Part shown: piece after piece, positions 12,825 to 25,002 of the stretch
How the letters are laid out: each line of letters begins with the position of its first letter
Numbering within the stretch: position 1 is the stretch's first letter
From: Neocallimastix lanati (nom. inval.)
Taxonomy: Eukaryota; Neocallimastigomycota; Neocallimastigomycetes; Neocallimastigales; Neocallimastigaceae
Length of the DNA stretch: 64,000 nt
Direction: 5' to 3'
Assembly: GCA_016946835.1 (NCBI GenBank)
Contig: JACVTC010000041.1
Location: 582,501-646,500 of the forward strand
The notes under the pieces: model-generated
Databases searched by the model: none
What the model was told of the DNA's origin: nothing
Seen by the model: only the letters and a program-made list of their open reading frames with translations
Made by a program: the position numbers and the translations under genes

Positions 12825-13060
12825 ATTTTTTATTTTTTATATTTTATATTTTATTTTTTATTTTTTATTTTTTATTTTTTATTTTTTATTTTTTATTTTT
12901 TAATTTTTTAATTTTAAATTTTTTATTTTTAATTTTAAATTTTTAATTTTTTAATTTTTTATTTTTTAATTTTTTATTTTTTATTTTTTTATTTTTTTTT
13001 ATTTTTTTATTTTTTATTAATTTTTAATTTTGATTTTGATTTTTTTTTGAATATTATATT
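12630..13060. repeat. T-rich (TTTTTTA)n / (TTTTTA)n low-complexity tract
   Basis: More than 400 bp consist of T-runs of 4-9 bases separated by A or AA, with no other content. It separates the degenerate region from the copine genes. Confidence 0.85.
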
Positions 13061-13393
13061 TTTTATTGTAATACATATATTATTCATATATAATTGTTAT
13101 TTGTTTATTATATATATATATTTTTAAAGGAATCTTGGCTTGTATTTAAATTTATCAGCGAATTCTTTTACTCTAAATTATATATTATAGTGTATTATAA
13201 ATTATATTCATTATATATATTTATTTTATAAATAAATTAATATTAAAATAAATAACTATATATATTTATATTTATTTTATTTTTTTTATTTATTTATTTT
13301 TTTTTTCTTTATTATTATTATTATTATTATCTATTTTATTTTAATTTTATTATATTATTTTAAAATGATTTATTCAATAAATTAATTTAATAA

Positions 13394-14006
13394 TTATTGA
13401 CTAATGACGTACTGTTTTGGAATTTCTTTTAAAGTTTCTTGAGCAAGCAATCCTGGATCATTAATGTAATCACTAATAGATATTAAAGAATATTTTTTGT
13501 TAGTTTTTATTGTTATTAAATAAAAAACAAATAAACAACCAAATATATATATGTTAACAAATTATTATATATATATTATTTAAAAATAGAAAAAAAAAAT
13601 AAAAAAATAAATAAATAATAATTATAATAATAAAATTTACGCTAATGGAACGAATTGAACTATATCTCTTGTGGAGTATTTATTATTAAGTTTTAAAACT
13701 TTATTATCACCATCAAGTTTTTTCATATTTGTAAAATCAGCATTACCAACACCAATAATAATAATAGACAAGGGAAGCTCATTAGCATTGATAATAGAAG
13801 CTATAGTTTTTTCCATATCTGAAATAGCACCATCTGTAATAATTGTTAAAATGTAATATCTTGGTAATGGATTATTTTGACCTGGTGGAAGTAAATCTCT
13901 TTTAGCTTCTTCAGAAATCTTTTTAATTATTGGTGAAAAATTGGTTGGACCATCTGTTAAATTGATAATAAAAATATTATAAAATCATTATATATTATAT
14001 ATATAA

Positions 14007-14039
<33 letters not shown>

Positions 14040-15066
14040 GTTGTTATTGTTGTATCATTTTAAATATAGGTTAATATTTTTTTAATTATTTATGAAATTT
14101 ATAGTAATATTATAAATTATTAAATATATATATATATATATATATTTTTATTTTTATTTTTATTTTTTTTTTTATATTACAAAGTTTTGTAGTTTGAAGA
14201 GCATGAAAATAAGCATTTAATATGCCAGCTACACCTAAAACAGATGGATTATTTGGATCACCTGTTAATGAACAATCAAATTCAACTTCATTTCTATTAA
14301 AGAACATTCCTCCATAACCATAAACTTCCATATATCTAGTGGTGTCATATGGTTCTAAAACATATCCAATTGATGATATAGCTTTCTGATATTCATTTAA
14401 AGTATAGAAATTATTCATATCATAATTTGGTGTTCTATAATGTAGGGAATTAGAATTATTAGGATCACCTAAATAATTTAATAAATTGATTAAAAAAAAA
14501 TTACATATTCAATGTACAAGTAAGATTAAAAAAAAAAAAATAAAAATAAGATATAGATAAATAAATATATGATTTCAATAAAAGAAAAAATTATAATATA
14601 TATATATACCATTACTAGCAGTAAAGTCAATAGCAAAACTAACAGCTACTTCTGTTCCATTCATTGGGAAATCTATAAATGAATATTTTCTGACTCTTGT
14701 AAGATTTTCGAATTTGATGACACCAGAATTTTTATATTTACTTCCCTTTTTGGCTTTTTTCTTTTCATTAATAAGTTCAAAAGTATTTTGCTCAAATAAT
14801 ACTCTTGTTGTTGCTTTAAAAATACCAATTAAATCATTAGATGAGTTTTTATCATAATCGTATACTAATATGAAATTGATTAAAAAAGTTAATAATATAA
14901 TACAATATATATTATTAATTATTATATATGAAATAAATACTCTTATAATTAAAATATGCAATTTTTTTTATTATTATATTATTATATTATATCTGATATA
15001 TATATCATACTTCATCATTAAATTATGAAAATAAATAATAAAATAAAAATAATATAAATATATTAA

Positions 15067-15136
<70 letters not shown>

Positions 15137-15459
15137 AATTACCTTCCCACAAAAGTAATTTATCTGGATCACCATTATTAAGGGAAATCTCTGGTATTCT
15201 AATATTTTTCCATTTAGGATTTAATGTATTCTTAATAACTGGGGTTTCAAATATTTTAACAAGTGAACTATCATTTTCAATTCTTGAAATAATAATAAAT
15301 GGATCACTTTTACCAAATGTATCCTATATAAATTAAGATTAATATATTATTTAAATTTTTATTTTACTTTATTTTTTTTTATTTATATTTTTTATTTTTA
15401 TTTTTATTTTTTGGATATTTCTTTTTTTTTATTATAACTAATTTTTTTTCTTTTTTTTC

Positions 15460-15491
<32 letters not shown>

Positions 15492-16164
15492 TTTATTTTT
15501 ATTTTACTTTAACTTCATTTCTTCATTTTATATCATTTTATTTCCTTATTTTTTTATTTCCTTATTTTTATCCTTTTTTATTTTCCTTCGATTATTATTA
15601 TTAATATTATTATTTCTTTTTTTATTATATTAAATTCTTTTATTTTAAATATAAATATATTTATTTTTCATTTTTATTCTTTTTTATGTAAAAGTAATTG
15701 AAATATTTAAGATTTAGAAATACATATAATTTTAAATGAAAAAAAATAAAAAAAAAAAAGACAAACATATACAATTTATTTATTCATTTCATTTTATTTA
15801 TCATTAAATATTTTACCTTCTTATCAAGATCACTTCCAATAATATCCATAGTAAATTCATATGGAGAATTAACAACTTCTTGAATACGAATATTAATTTT
15901 TGCTTGTTTGGAAGAAAATTTAGCTTTAGTATTGCTACAATTTATGCCAGATGGAATTGTTGTTAAAAGGTCACACTGATAAACATTATTTTGACTTCCA
16001 CTAATTAAATCACCCACAGTTTTTTCTGCATAGCCAATAAAATCATTTTTGCTATATTCATTTGAATCACTATCCATATCAAAAACAACAAATCTTAAAT
16101 TTTGAATCTTTCATTTATAACCATATAAATGAATTTGTGTAATATGGTTTAAAAATATAAAAAA

Positions 16165-16203
<39 letters not shown>

Positions 16204-16706
16204 ATATATTAATAAATATATATATATAGATTTTCATTAATTTCATTATTATTATTATTATAATTATCATTGTTATCGTTATTATTATTATTATTATTAT
16301 AATTATTATTATTATTATTATTTTTTTAATTGTTTGTTCGATTGATTTATTGTTTAATTATTTGTTTTAGTTAAAAATATAAATTTAAAAAAAATATAAA
16401 AATATAAAAAAAAAAAAATAAAATAAAAAAAATAAAAATTACCATTTCAAAATAATAGTCCATATATATTGATTTAGTGAAGACAGGATTATCAGAATTT
16501 TTGATTCTTTCAGTAGAATCTATATTTTCCCAATATGTGTTTTTAGTATTGTTAGCATATGTTACTTTTTCTTGGAAAATAAAGACTTTTGGATCACTTT
16601 TAGTTAAAGTATCAAAATTTGGTAAATTTTCACAAGAAACTTTAATTTCAATTTTTGAAACTAATTCGGAAGCATTAAAATTAGAATTTGGTGGAGCAAT
16701 ATTCAT
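13394..16706 (-). CDS. Copine (C2A-C2B-vWA), copy 1, 7 exons, 556 aa
   Basis: Calcium-dependent phospholipid-binding protein of the copine family. Inferred exons on the minus strand: 16706-16443, 16107-15817, 15323-15143, 14864-14610, 14468-14181, 13953-13641, 13472-13394. All introns are GT..AG, the frame is continuous and the stop is TAA. The C2A domain (about 15-135) shows KSDPKVFIF and the DMDSDSNEYSKNDFIGYAE loop. C2B (about 165-285) shows GKSDPF and VYDYDKNSSNDLIG. The copine/vWA domain (about 320-540) has the MIDAS-like AIDFTASNG, the family hallmark SLHYR near DPNN, YGYG, LYGPTNFSPII, TIITDG and RDIVQFVPLA. The C-terminus is a short helix-like tail. Acidic Ca2+-loop residues are kept in both C2 domains. 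The length matches typical copines (530-560 aa). It is followed upstream by a paralogue with the same intron phases. Expected to act at the cytosolic face of membranes; the partner proteins are unknown. Confidence 0.93.
15092..15132. repeat. Long T homopolymer in a copine intron
   Basis: About 40 consecutive T (A on the sense strand) lie just 3' of exon 3 in the intron between exons 3 and 4 of copine copy 1, beside an AT dinucleotide run. Confidence 0.8.
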
Positions 16707-17216
16707 TTTTTTTTTTTTTTTTTTTTTTTCTAAATTGAAATTTGAATATAAAAGGTAATAAAGATAATTATTTGATATCTATTATTTTACTTATTTACTT
16801 AATTAAATATATAATTATTTTATAAGTTTTTTTATTTTTTATTATTAATTTTTAATAATATTTCGAATTAATTTTTTAAAATTTTAAAAATTAATTCACC
16901 CAAAAGATAAAGTAAAAATTAATATATTCTCCAATTAAATTTTATAAAATTAAAATAGTATAATTCAAACTTTTATATAATTGTATTTTTTTTTTGGTCA
17001 GGAATAAACTTTATTTAATAATATTTATAAAGAAAATACATGAAAATAAAAATACATAAATTTTATTTATATTAAAAAACTAAGTTATGAGTTTCGAGGG
17101 ACGAAATGACTTCAAACTCTTCCCATTTATTCGATGATAACTCCTTCGAATTTGTATCGGAATTTTTTCTTTGTCTTATTATATCTATGGCCTAATGAAA
17201 TATAAATTGATCATAG

Positions 17217-17354
17217 TGTAAAAATAAAATAAAATAAAAAAATAAAATAAAATATAAAAATAAAATAAAATATAAAAATAAAATAAAATATAAAAATAAA
17301 ATAAAATATAAAAATAAAATAAAATATAAAAATAAAATAAAATAAAAAAAAAAA

Positions 17355-17389
<35 letters not shown>

Positions 17390-17395
17390 AACATA
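17217..17395. repeat. A-rich array (AAAATAAAATATA-type) grading into (AAAT)n
   Basis: A roughly 21-bp period built from TAAAATAAAATATAAAAA is repeated about six times, followed by (TAAA)n. Open frames on the minus strand here are repeat artefacts. Confidence 0.8.
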
Positions 17396-17616
17396 AAATA
17401 TAATTCATAATATCCCATTATATCTTATTATTATTTGAAATCTAGTTAAATAATTCAAATAATAAATATAAGGAAACGAATATAACAATTATAACAATAA
17501 ATATAAAATATATATTATTTGTTAAAAAAATTTTTTTTATTAATAAATATTCATATTTTAAAACATCAATATATATATATATATATATTCGATGCTAAAT
17601 TCATACTTCATCTGCA

Positions 17617-17664
17617 TTTAACTAATTATAATTAAAATCACTATTTTAATTATAATTAGTTAAA
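17617..17664. repeat. 22-bp perfect inverted repeat with 4-nt loop
   Basis: The left arm (17617-17638, core CTAATTATAATTAAAAT) and right arm (17643-17664) are exact reverse complements around CACT. It lies beside a (TAA)n tract in the spacer between the copines. Confidence 0.7.
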
Positions 17665-17719
17665 ATCAGTATTTCATGATTTTGTATTATGATATATATA
17701 TTTTATTATTATTATGGCT

Positions 17720-17837
<118 letters not shown>

Positions 17838-18246
17838 CACTGGATAATATTTTTAATTTTTTATTATTAATTATTAATTATTTTATTTAAATTACTTTTT
17901 TCATTTTTATTATATTTCATATATTTATTTATAATATGGGAATAATATTTATAAATTTAGTGAGTATTTAAATAAAATTTGTTGAAAACTTTAAATTATT
18001 ATAGGTATTTATATATATTTATGTTATATAGATTAAAATTGAATTATGTGGCATATAGTTGTTCAAACTTTAAATTATTATATTTATTTACTTATTTATT
18101 TATTTATTTATGTCTATGTTATATAGATTTAAATTGAATTATGGGGCATATAATGGTTTATATTTATAAAATTTTGAAAATTCTATTACTCTGTTTAAAA
18201 TAAAAAATAATAAATAATTTTTTTTTATTTATTAATAAATAAGAAA

Positions 18247-18505
18247 TTAATTTAATATATATATTATTCGATTAATAATTAAATTTAAAACTAACTGTTT
18301 TGGTATTTCTGCTAAGGTTTCACAAGCTAATAAAGATGGATTATCTATAAATTTACTAATATAATATATATATCAATAATTATAATAAAAATAAATTTAA
18401 AAATTAACAATTATTAATTTGACTGTATTAATTATATTTATTAAATATATAAATATAAAGATTATTTAATTTCAATATTAATAAATATATAATCAAATGA
18501 CTAAT

Positions 18506-18547
<42 letters not shown>

Positions 18548-18976
18548 ATACGATAGCGGAACAAATTGAACAATATCTCTTTCAGCATATTTTCCATTAA
18601 CATTTAATTTTTCTTCATCACCATCTAATTCTACCATTGAATTAAAATTACCTGAACCAACCCCAATTATAATAATTGATAGTGGACAATCTGATGCATT
18701 AATAATTGCTTTTTTTGTATTTTCCATATCACTAATTTCACCATCAGTGATAATAGTTAGAATATAATATTTAGCCAATGGTGCATTTTGATTTTTTGGT
18801 GGTAAGCCTATTCTTGTTTTTTCAGCGATTTTATTAATAATTGGTGCAAAATTTGTTGGACCCCCTTTAATTAGGATAAATAATTATTTAAAATATTTTA
18901 TTAATTAAAAAACAATAAAAAAAATGTTGATAATTATTAGATTATCAATTTTTTTATGTTAATGTGATATTATTAT

Positions 18977-19037
<61 letters not shown>

Positions 19038-20685
19038 ATTTATTAAATAATTATATATTTATATAAATATAACTTCATATTACAAATTTTAACAGTTTCT
19101 AGAGCATGTGCATAAACTTGTAAAATACCATTAACACCAAGAACTGCTGGATAATTTGGATCTCCTGTAAGGGCACAATCAAATTCTACACATTCTCTAT
19201 TAAAAAATCTTGCACCATAACCATAAACTTCCATATACTTAGTACTATCATAAGGTTCTAAGACATATCCAACAGCTGCAATTGCTTTTTGATATTCATT
19301 TAAAGTTGAAAAATTATTATAATCACAGTTCGGTGATCTATAATGTAGTGAATTTGGATTAGTGACTTCGCCTTTTTATAAATATAACATATATATGAAA
19401 GATGAAAGTAATCAAAATATTATATATTAATATAATTTTTGAAAATTAAAAAAAATTTATTTATATATTTATTTTTATTTTTTATTTATTTATATACATA
19501 TATATATTTTCTTACCATTACTTCCTGTAAAATCAATTGCAAATACAACTGATATTTGAGTACCCAACATTGGAAATTCTATAAATGAATATTCTTTACT
19601 ATATGTAATATTTTCAAATGACATAATACCAGAATTTTTATAATCTTTTCTTTTTTTTTTATATTTTTTTAATTTATTAACATTGATGATATTAAATCTT
19701 AAACCTTGCTTTATCATATTCATTGATGCTTCAAAGCTTCCTATAAAGTCTGGAGATTTATTTCTATCCCAATCATACACTTGATATTATTTTTAGATAA
19801 TTCATATATAAGTAATATTCTTATAATTAATATTTACTATTTATTATTGTTATAATATATATGTGTATATATTAATTAAACTAGTATTGATTTTTTACCT
19901 TCCCATAATAACATTTTATCATCATCACCACTATTAAGTATATATTCTTTTATTTTTACACCAGTCCATATTGGATTTAGAGTATTTTTAATGACTGAAC
20001 TTTTGTAAACTTGAAGACTGGAACCATCTTCTTGTGTTTTTGATATAATAAAGTATGGATCACTTTTTCCGAAAAAGTCCTATTTAAATATTCATTATAT
20101 TTTATAATTTAGTTGCAAAGAAATAAATAATCACAATCATTTATGATTAAAAATATTCATTATTATTAATATATATATTTATATATATGTTTTTTTTTTT
20201 TTTTTTTTTTTTAAAAAAAAACTTTACCATTTTATCTAAATTTGTTCCTCTAACATCCATACTTATTGTAACATTGCTTTCTTGTATCTGTTCAATATTA
20301 ATAATAAGTTTTGGCTTCTTTGTTGTATTTCTTACTTTTTTGTTTTTAATATTCATATTTGGTGGTATTGTTGTTAATAAATCACACTCGTATTTGTTTT
20401 TAATATCGTTACTTCCAATTAAATCACCTATGTTTTTTTCAGCATAACCAATAAAATCATTTGAAGAAAAAGAATCTGAATTATCATCCATATCAAAAAC
20501 TAAAAATCTTAATTTTTGTATCTTTTGTTTTATATATATATATATTTAAAGAAAAATACATTTTATACAATAAGGATAATATAATGATAAATAAAGATAA
20601 TATATATATATATTTTAAATTTATTTTATTTGTTAATTATTAATATTTATATAATTTTTAATAAAATAAAAAAAATAAAAATAAA

Positions 20686-20750
<65 letters not shown>

Positions 20751-21297
20751 TAATAATAATAATGATAATAATAATAATGATAATAATAATGATAATAATA
20801 ATGATAATAATAATGATAATAATAATGATAATAATAATGATAATAATAATAATAATAATAATAATAAGAGAGTATATTTATAGTAATAATAACAATGATT
20901 ATGTTGAAAATGATAATAATTATAATAATTAGTAATAATAATAATTATAATAATTAATATTAATAATAATATTTGTATTTACCATTTCAAAATAGTAATC
21001 AATAATGAATGATTTTAAAAAAGAAGGATTAAGATCATTATTAATCTTTTCTGTTGTTCCAACTTTAATCCATTTAATATCTTGTTCTCCTGAAGTATTA
21101 ATCGTTTTCTGTTCTAAAAAAATAAATATTTTTGGATCACTTTTTGATAGAATATCAAGATTTGGCAAATCTTTACATTCAAATCTTAATTCAATTTTTG
21201 AACATAATTCTGTGTTATTGTTATGTGTGTTGGCATATTCTGTATAATGGTAATAATCTGGTTCAAATGCATTAGTTGATAATTCTCTTTTACTCAT
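18247..21297 (-). CDS. Copine (C2A-C2B-vWA), copy 2, 7 exons, 587 aa
   Basis: Paralogue of the neighbouring copine. Inferred exons on the minus strand: 21297-20983, 20521-20228, 20079-19899, 19779-19516, 19371-19084, 18864-18552, 18355-18247. All introns are GT..AG and the stop is TAA. Exons 3, 5 and 6 have exactly the same lengths as in copy 1 (181, 288, 313 bp), and all six intron phases match (0,0,1,1,1,2). C2A (about 32-150) has KSDPKIFIF and DMDDNSDSFSSNDFIGYAE. C2B has GKSDPYF and VYDWDRNKSPDFIG. The vWA/copine domain has AIDFTGSNG, SLHYRSP, YGYGARFFNRE, GPTNFAPII, TIITDGEISDME and RDIVQFVPLS. The N-terminus is 17 residues longer than in copy 1, and the C-terminal tail is longer and hydrophobic. 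At the exon 5/6 joint it has Trp where copy 1 and most copines have Tyr before GPTNF. Membrane-recruited Ca2+ sensor by family. Confidence 0.92.
18505..18546. repeat. Long A homopolymer in copine copy 2 intron 6
   Basis: About 38-40 consecutive A (T on the sense strand) start a few bases inside the donor site of the last intron. Confidence 0.8.
18981..19035. repeat. 55-base A homopolymer in copine copy 2 intron 5
   Basis: An uninterrupted run of A (T on the sense strand) between exons 5 and 6, the longest pure homopolymer noticed in the window. The exact length in the genome is uncertain. Confidence 0.85.
20686..20867. repeat. (AAT)n microsatellite with interspersed GAT
   Basis: A trinucleotide array inside intron 1 of copine copy 2, with a regular TAATAATGATAA sub-pattern of 12 bp in its second half. 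The poly-Ile frame over it is not a gene. Confidence 0.85.
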
Positions 21298-22725
21298 TTT
21301 TTTTTTTTTTTTTTTTTTTTGTTATTGTTAGTTATTTAACAAATAATCAATTAAAAAAACAAATAAGAAAAGAATATAATAGAATATAATAGAAATATTA
21401 AAAAAAAAAAAAAAAAAAAAAAAACTTATTTATGTCTTTTTATATCTAATGGTACAATTATATGCTTTCTTTTTTAATTATTATTTTATCATTAATTATT
21501 TTGTATTTTTTTTTTTTTTTTTTTTTCATTATTGTTTTTGCTTATATTTAAATATCTTTTAACTTTTTTCTTATATTTTAAACAAAAATGAAAAAAAGTT
21601 TGTATAACACATTATCATATTAATAATAATAATAATAATAAACTATAGTAAAATAAAAAAAAAAAAAAAAGAATATAATAATAATAATGTTATTATATAT
21701 TTAAGTATCGAAAATTTTATAATTTTCTAAAATATTTATATTAATTATGCAAGTTATTACTTTTCACTTAGAAATAAAACATCAAATTTAATCTTTTTTT
21801 TTTTTTTTTTTTTTTGTATTTCATTAAACATCCATGTAAAAATAATTATCAGAATTCATATATTATATCATTTTTTTTATGGAAATAATTAAATTTTTTT
21901 TTTTTTTTGTTATTTCATTGAAAAAGTATTTTAATGTTTTAGATAATTGTCATAATATAAATCATCCATATATAGTTTAATGATTCAAACTTTAAACAGT
22001 ATTAAAAAATTATTAATTACATTATTTAATGATTCAAATCTAAAATATTAATATAGTATAAATTAAAAATAAATAATAGTATAAACTTTATTTTTTTAAG
22101 TAAATTAAAATATTGATAATTAAAATGTCATAAAGATGAAAATATAATTATTAATTAATACATTACTAAATATAGTAAATTTAAATTCAAATTAATTTAA
22201 ATTATCTAAAATTTAAAAAAATTTCATTCTACAAAAAAAAAATATATATATATATATATTATTTTGATAAAATTTTATTGGTAAAGTAATATTTAAATAT
22301 AATTATATTTAAAATATTACTAAATAAAATAAAATAAATAGTAGGATATGAATATAAAGTATAGATTGAATAATATAAAAAAAAATTTAACCTTTATATA
22401 TTAATGTGAATTATTTATATTATTTATATTATAAATATAAATGAAAAAGAAATAATAAAGAATTACTCTAAAATACAAAAATGAATTGACACTCCTAAAA
22501 TAAAATAAAATAATATAAATAAAATATAAATAAAATAAAATAAAATAAAATAAAATAAAATAAAATAAAAAAAAAAAAATTAAAAAATAAGACTAATAAT
22601 AAGAGTTACTGATTTTATTAGTCTTTATGATGTTATGTTCATGCACTTTCTAAAATAAATTTAAATTTATATTAAATAATAATCACAGATTGGCTTAAAG
22701 TACCAGAACATATGAATTTATTTTT

Positions 22726-22778
<53 letters not shown>

Positions 22779-23030
22779 GTAATAAAGGAATTAAATAATA
22801 AATTAAAGTTTTTTTAATATTTCATATTTGAATTCATTGATATTTTATTTTAATTGTAAATATTTTTTTTCTAATGTTAAATATAATTTTGTTAGTATAA
22901 GGAATATGAAATTAATGTTTTTTTTTTTTTTTTTTTTACTAAGAAAACAATACACTTCCATTTCTATATTTATTAATTATTAAAAAATATAGTATACAAT
23001 TTAAATGAAAAGGTTTAAAAGTAATTTTGG
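21298..23030. other. AT-rich upstream region of copine copy 2, with a dispersed satellite unit
   Basis: Homopolymers and A/T sequence with no frame of coding quality. At 22318-22375 there is an isolated copy of the 5-9 kb satellite unit (AAATAAATAGTAGGATATGA then ATATAAAGTATAGATTGAAT). An (AAAAT)n run follows at 22496-22570. A/T homopolymers lie at 21395-21424, 22729-22764 and 22919-22937. Confidence 0.6.
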
Positions 23031-23300
23031 TATTATAAAATGAATTGAGATCATTTCTACTAAAAAAAATTTATTTAATAAAACAAAACAAAGAAGTAAT
23101 ATCTATAAAGTAGATAGATAGTGTAGTGTCCTGCTGAACTCTAGAACCAAGAGAAATAATATTAAGAGATACAATTTCCATAGATTCGTTGTGTGAAGAA
23201 TGACTATTACTATTTGTATAAGATGGACTAGTAATGGAAGTTCTTTTTGCCATATCGGTTCGACGTTAACTCTCTTGGTTGTGAAAGGATTCATACTATA
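23030..23300 (-). mobile_element. LINE ORF2 C-terminal fragment (decayed)
   Basis: Minus-strand frames read TTKRVNVEPIWQK and, after a frameshift, SLGSRVQQDTTLSIYFIDI. The first matches the conserved LINE tail motif KSVN(A/V)E seen in the copies at 24.2, 25.3 and 32.8 kb. The nucleotide stretch around CACTATCTAT and ATTACTTCTTTGTTTT recurs at 24975-25005 and 30050-30090. Broken by a frameshift; no active product expected. Confidence 0.55.
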
Positions 23301-23599
23301 CCAATCAAAGAGAAACTCAAGAGAGCTTCTATACCAGCCATAAGATAATCTACGAGGCTAACTATATATAGAACATTAAACCCAAATCTCTATAATAGAA
23401 ATTCTTTTAAATTTTTTTGTTCCCCAAAATTGAATTATTGGTAATCTAAAGCTAAAGTCAAGAACGAACATAAAAATATATTCATTAATTTGCCTTTCAC
23501 AATCTAAAATAAATAAATAGGAAGAGAATAGAAGTATATTCCTTATTTTACTTCTTGATAAAATAATAGTAATAATAATAAAAAAAGGTCATTGATGAA

Positions 23600-23930
23600 A
23601 TTTAATGATTTCTATCCAGCATTAATAGAAGTGGAATATTCAAATATTTAATGAATAAATGACTGATCACATTTGGGATAATTTTTTGTAATTCTACTAC
23701 TTCTGATAGTAAGAGTGGTATTGAACTTTCATCCACATCTTGAACGTAATATTCAACCAAATCCTAGACTAGGCTTAGTGTATTTATAGCTAAGTTTGAA
23801 TAAAGTTCTTGTGTGATTGAATTTTGATTTATTATAGTTAGTACGTTTAATAGCTTGTCCCGTAGCAATATCAGACCAATATTCTTCAATAGTATCACTA
23901 AACTTTTTTATTCTTTTTTTTTACAGCAGT
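23600..23930 (-). mobile_element. LINE ORF2 zinc-knuckle-region relic
   Basis: The minus-strand reading LFKLSYKYTKPSLGFGWILR then SRCGWKFNTTLTIRS aligns by eye with the LINE copies at 33.4 kb (FIKLCYDYPDLSYGFYWLLR, SGYRLDTRIAKAA) and 25.8 kb (LGFFWISRIRCGFKFDIS). Stops follow in the putative Cys-rich segment. It is a dead fragment just upstream, in minus-strand order, of the fragment at 23030-23300, and may be part of the same insertion. Confidence 0.6.
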
Positions 23931-24185
23931 AATTATTGCGAACTTTAAACTTTATTTATTTATTCATTTATTAATTACATGAATATTTTTATTTTTATAA
24001 ATAAAAAGTACTCAATTAATAAAATAATAAATATTATTTGTCAATTAGAACATAAAAATATTTATAATAATAATGTGAAATGAAAAAAAATATTCAAAAT
24101 AAAGTGTATAAATAAATTCTGAAAAAAGTTCATACACAACTAACCTCACCTCAAAGATTATAAAATTCCTTTATAAAAGGAATTC

Positions 24186-24356
24186 TTATTCCGAATTAAG
24201 ATTTGAACTAACCATTTGAAAGAAATTATGGTCTTCTTCTTCAGAGACATTGACCCTGCTAGCCTGTCTTACTGCATTTTCAGCGTTGACGCTCCTGGTT
24301 AGTTTACACTTATACAGTTGGAATACCAATCCCTGACTAGTACTAGCCCTAGACAT
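24186..24356 (-). mobile_element. LINE ORF2 C-terminal tail fragment (56-codon open frame)
   Basis: A short open frame contains TRSVNAENAVRQASRVN, nearly identical to the C-terminal motif of the LINE at 32.8 kb (TKSVNAEETVRQASRAS). It ends in TAA at 24186-24188. The ATG at 24356 is incidental, because this is the 3' end of a longer ORF2 that is not preserved here. Confidence 0.65.
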
Positions 24357-24640
24357 AATTTCTGTAAAGAGAGACGTAGATATTACCTAAAATGGTATTT
24401 TCGAATAATCACCATAAACGATTTAGTTCTTAAACAAAAATTTCACATTTCTTTTTTATAATTTAAATCAATAATGTCTGTATCTCTTCCACTAAGAAAG
24501 AAGTTATATAATCGGTACTACGTCACATATATATATATATATATATTTAGAGTAAGAAGAGAATACACTTCATTAAATAAATAATTATATTTTTATATAT
24601 TACATTTTTTTTAAAAAATATACATTATATAATCTAAAAA

Positions 24641-24890
24641 TAAAAATAAAATATATATAAAAGATTAAGTTAAATAAAAAATAATAAAAATTAAAAATAA
24701 ACAAATTTTAATTGATCATAGAAAATTTAATGTAATAAAGAATAAAAAAAATTCATAAATTAAAAAAGAAAAAAATAAAAAAAAAAATAAAATATATGTA
24801 AAAGATTAAGTAAAACAAAAAAAAATGAAATTAAACATAAACAAATTTTAATTAATCATAGAAAATTTAATGTAATAAAGAATAAAAATA
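24641..24890. repeat. Direct repeat, two ~110-bp copies with ~140-bp period
   Basis: Segments containing AAGATTAAGT, ACAAATTTTAATTGATCATA and GAAAATTTAATGTAATAAAG occur at about 24644-24750 and again at 24785-24888, with few differences. The sequence is AT-rich and non-coding, and lies between LINE fragments. Confidence 0.7.
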
Positions 24891-25002
24891 AGTTTAAACG
24901 TTTAAAAAATTTTGGTGTGATGTACACTCTGTATAGTTATATAATCACCAGTTAAATCTAAAATAATAAAACAAAGAAGTAACATCTTTAATATAGATAG
25001 TG

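Noticed and set aside
17185-17418. Two overlapping 65-77-codon minus frames of Phe/Tyr/Ile repeats
   Set aside because: Produced by the AAAATAAAATATA array.
20630-20932. Poly-Ile/Met frame
   Set aside because: AAT/GAT microsatellite inside intron 1 of copine copy 2.
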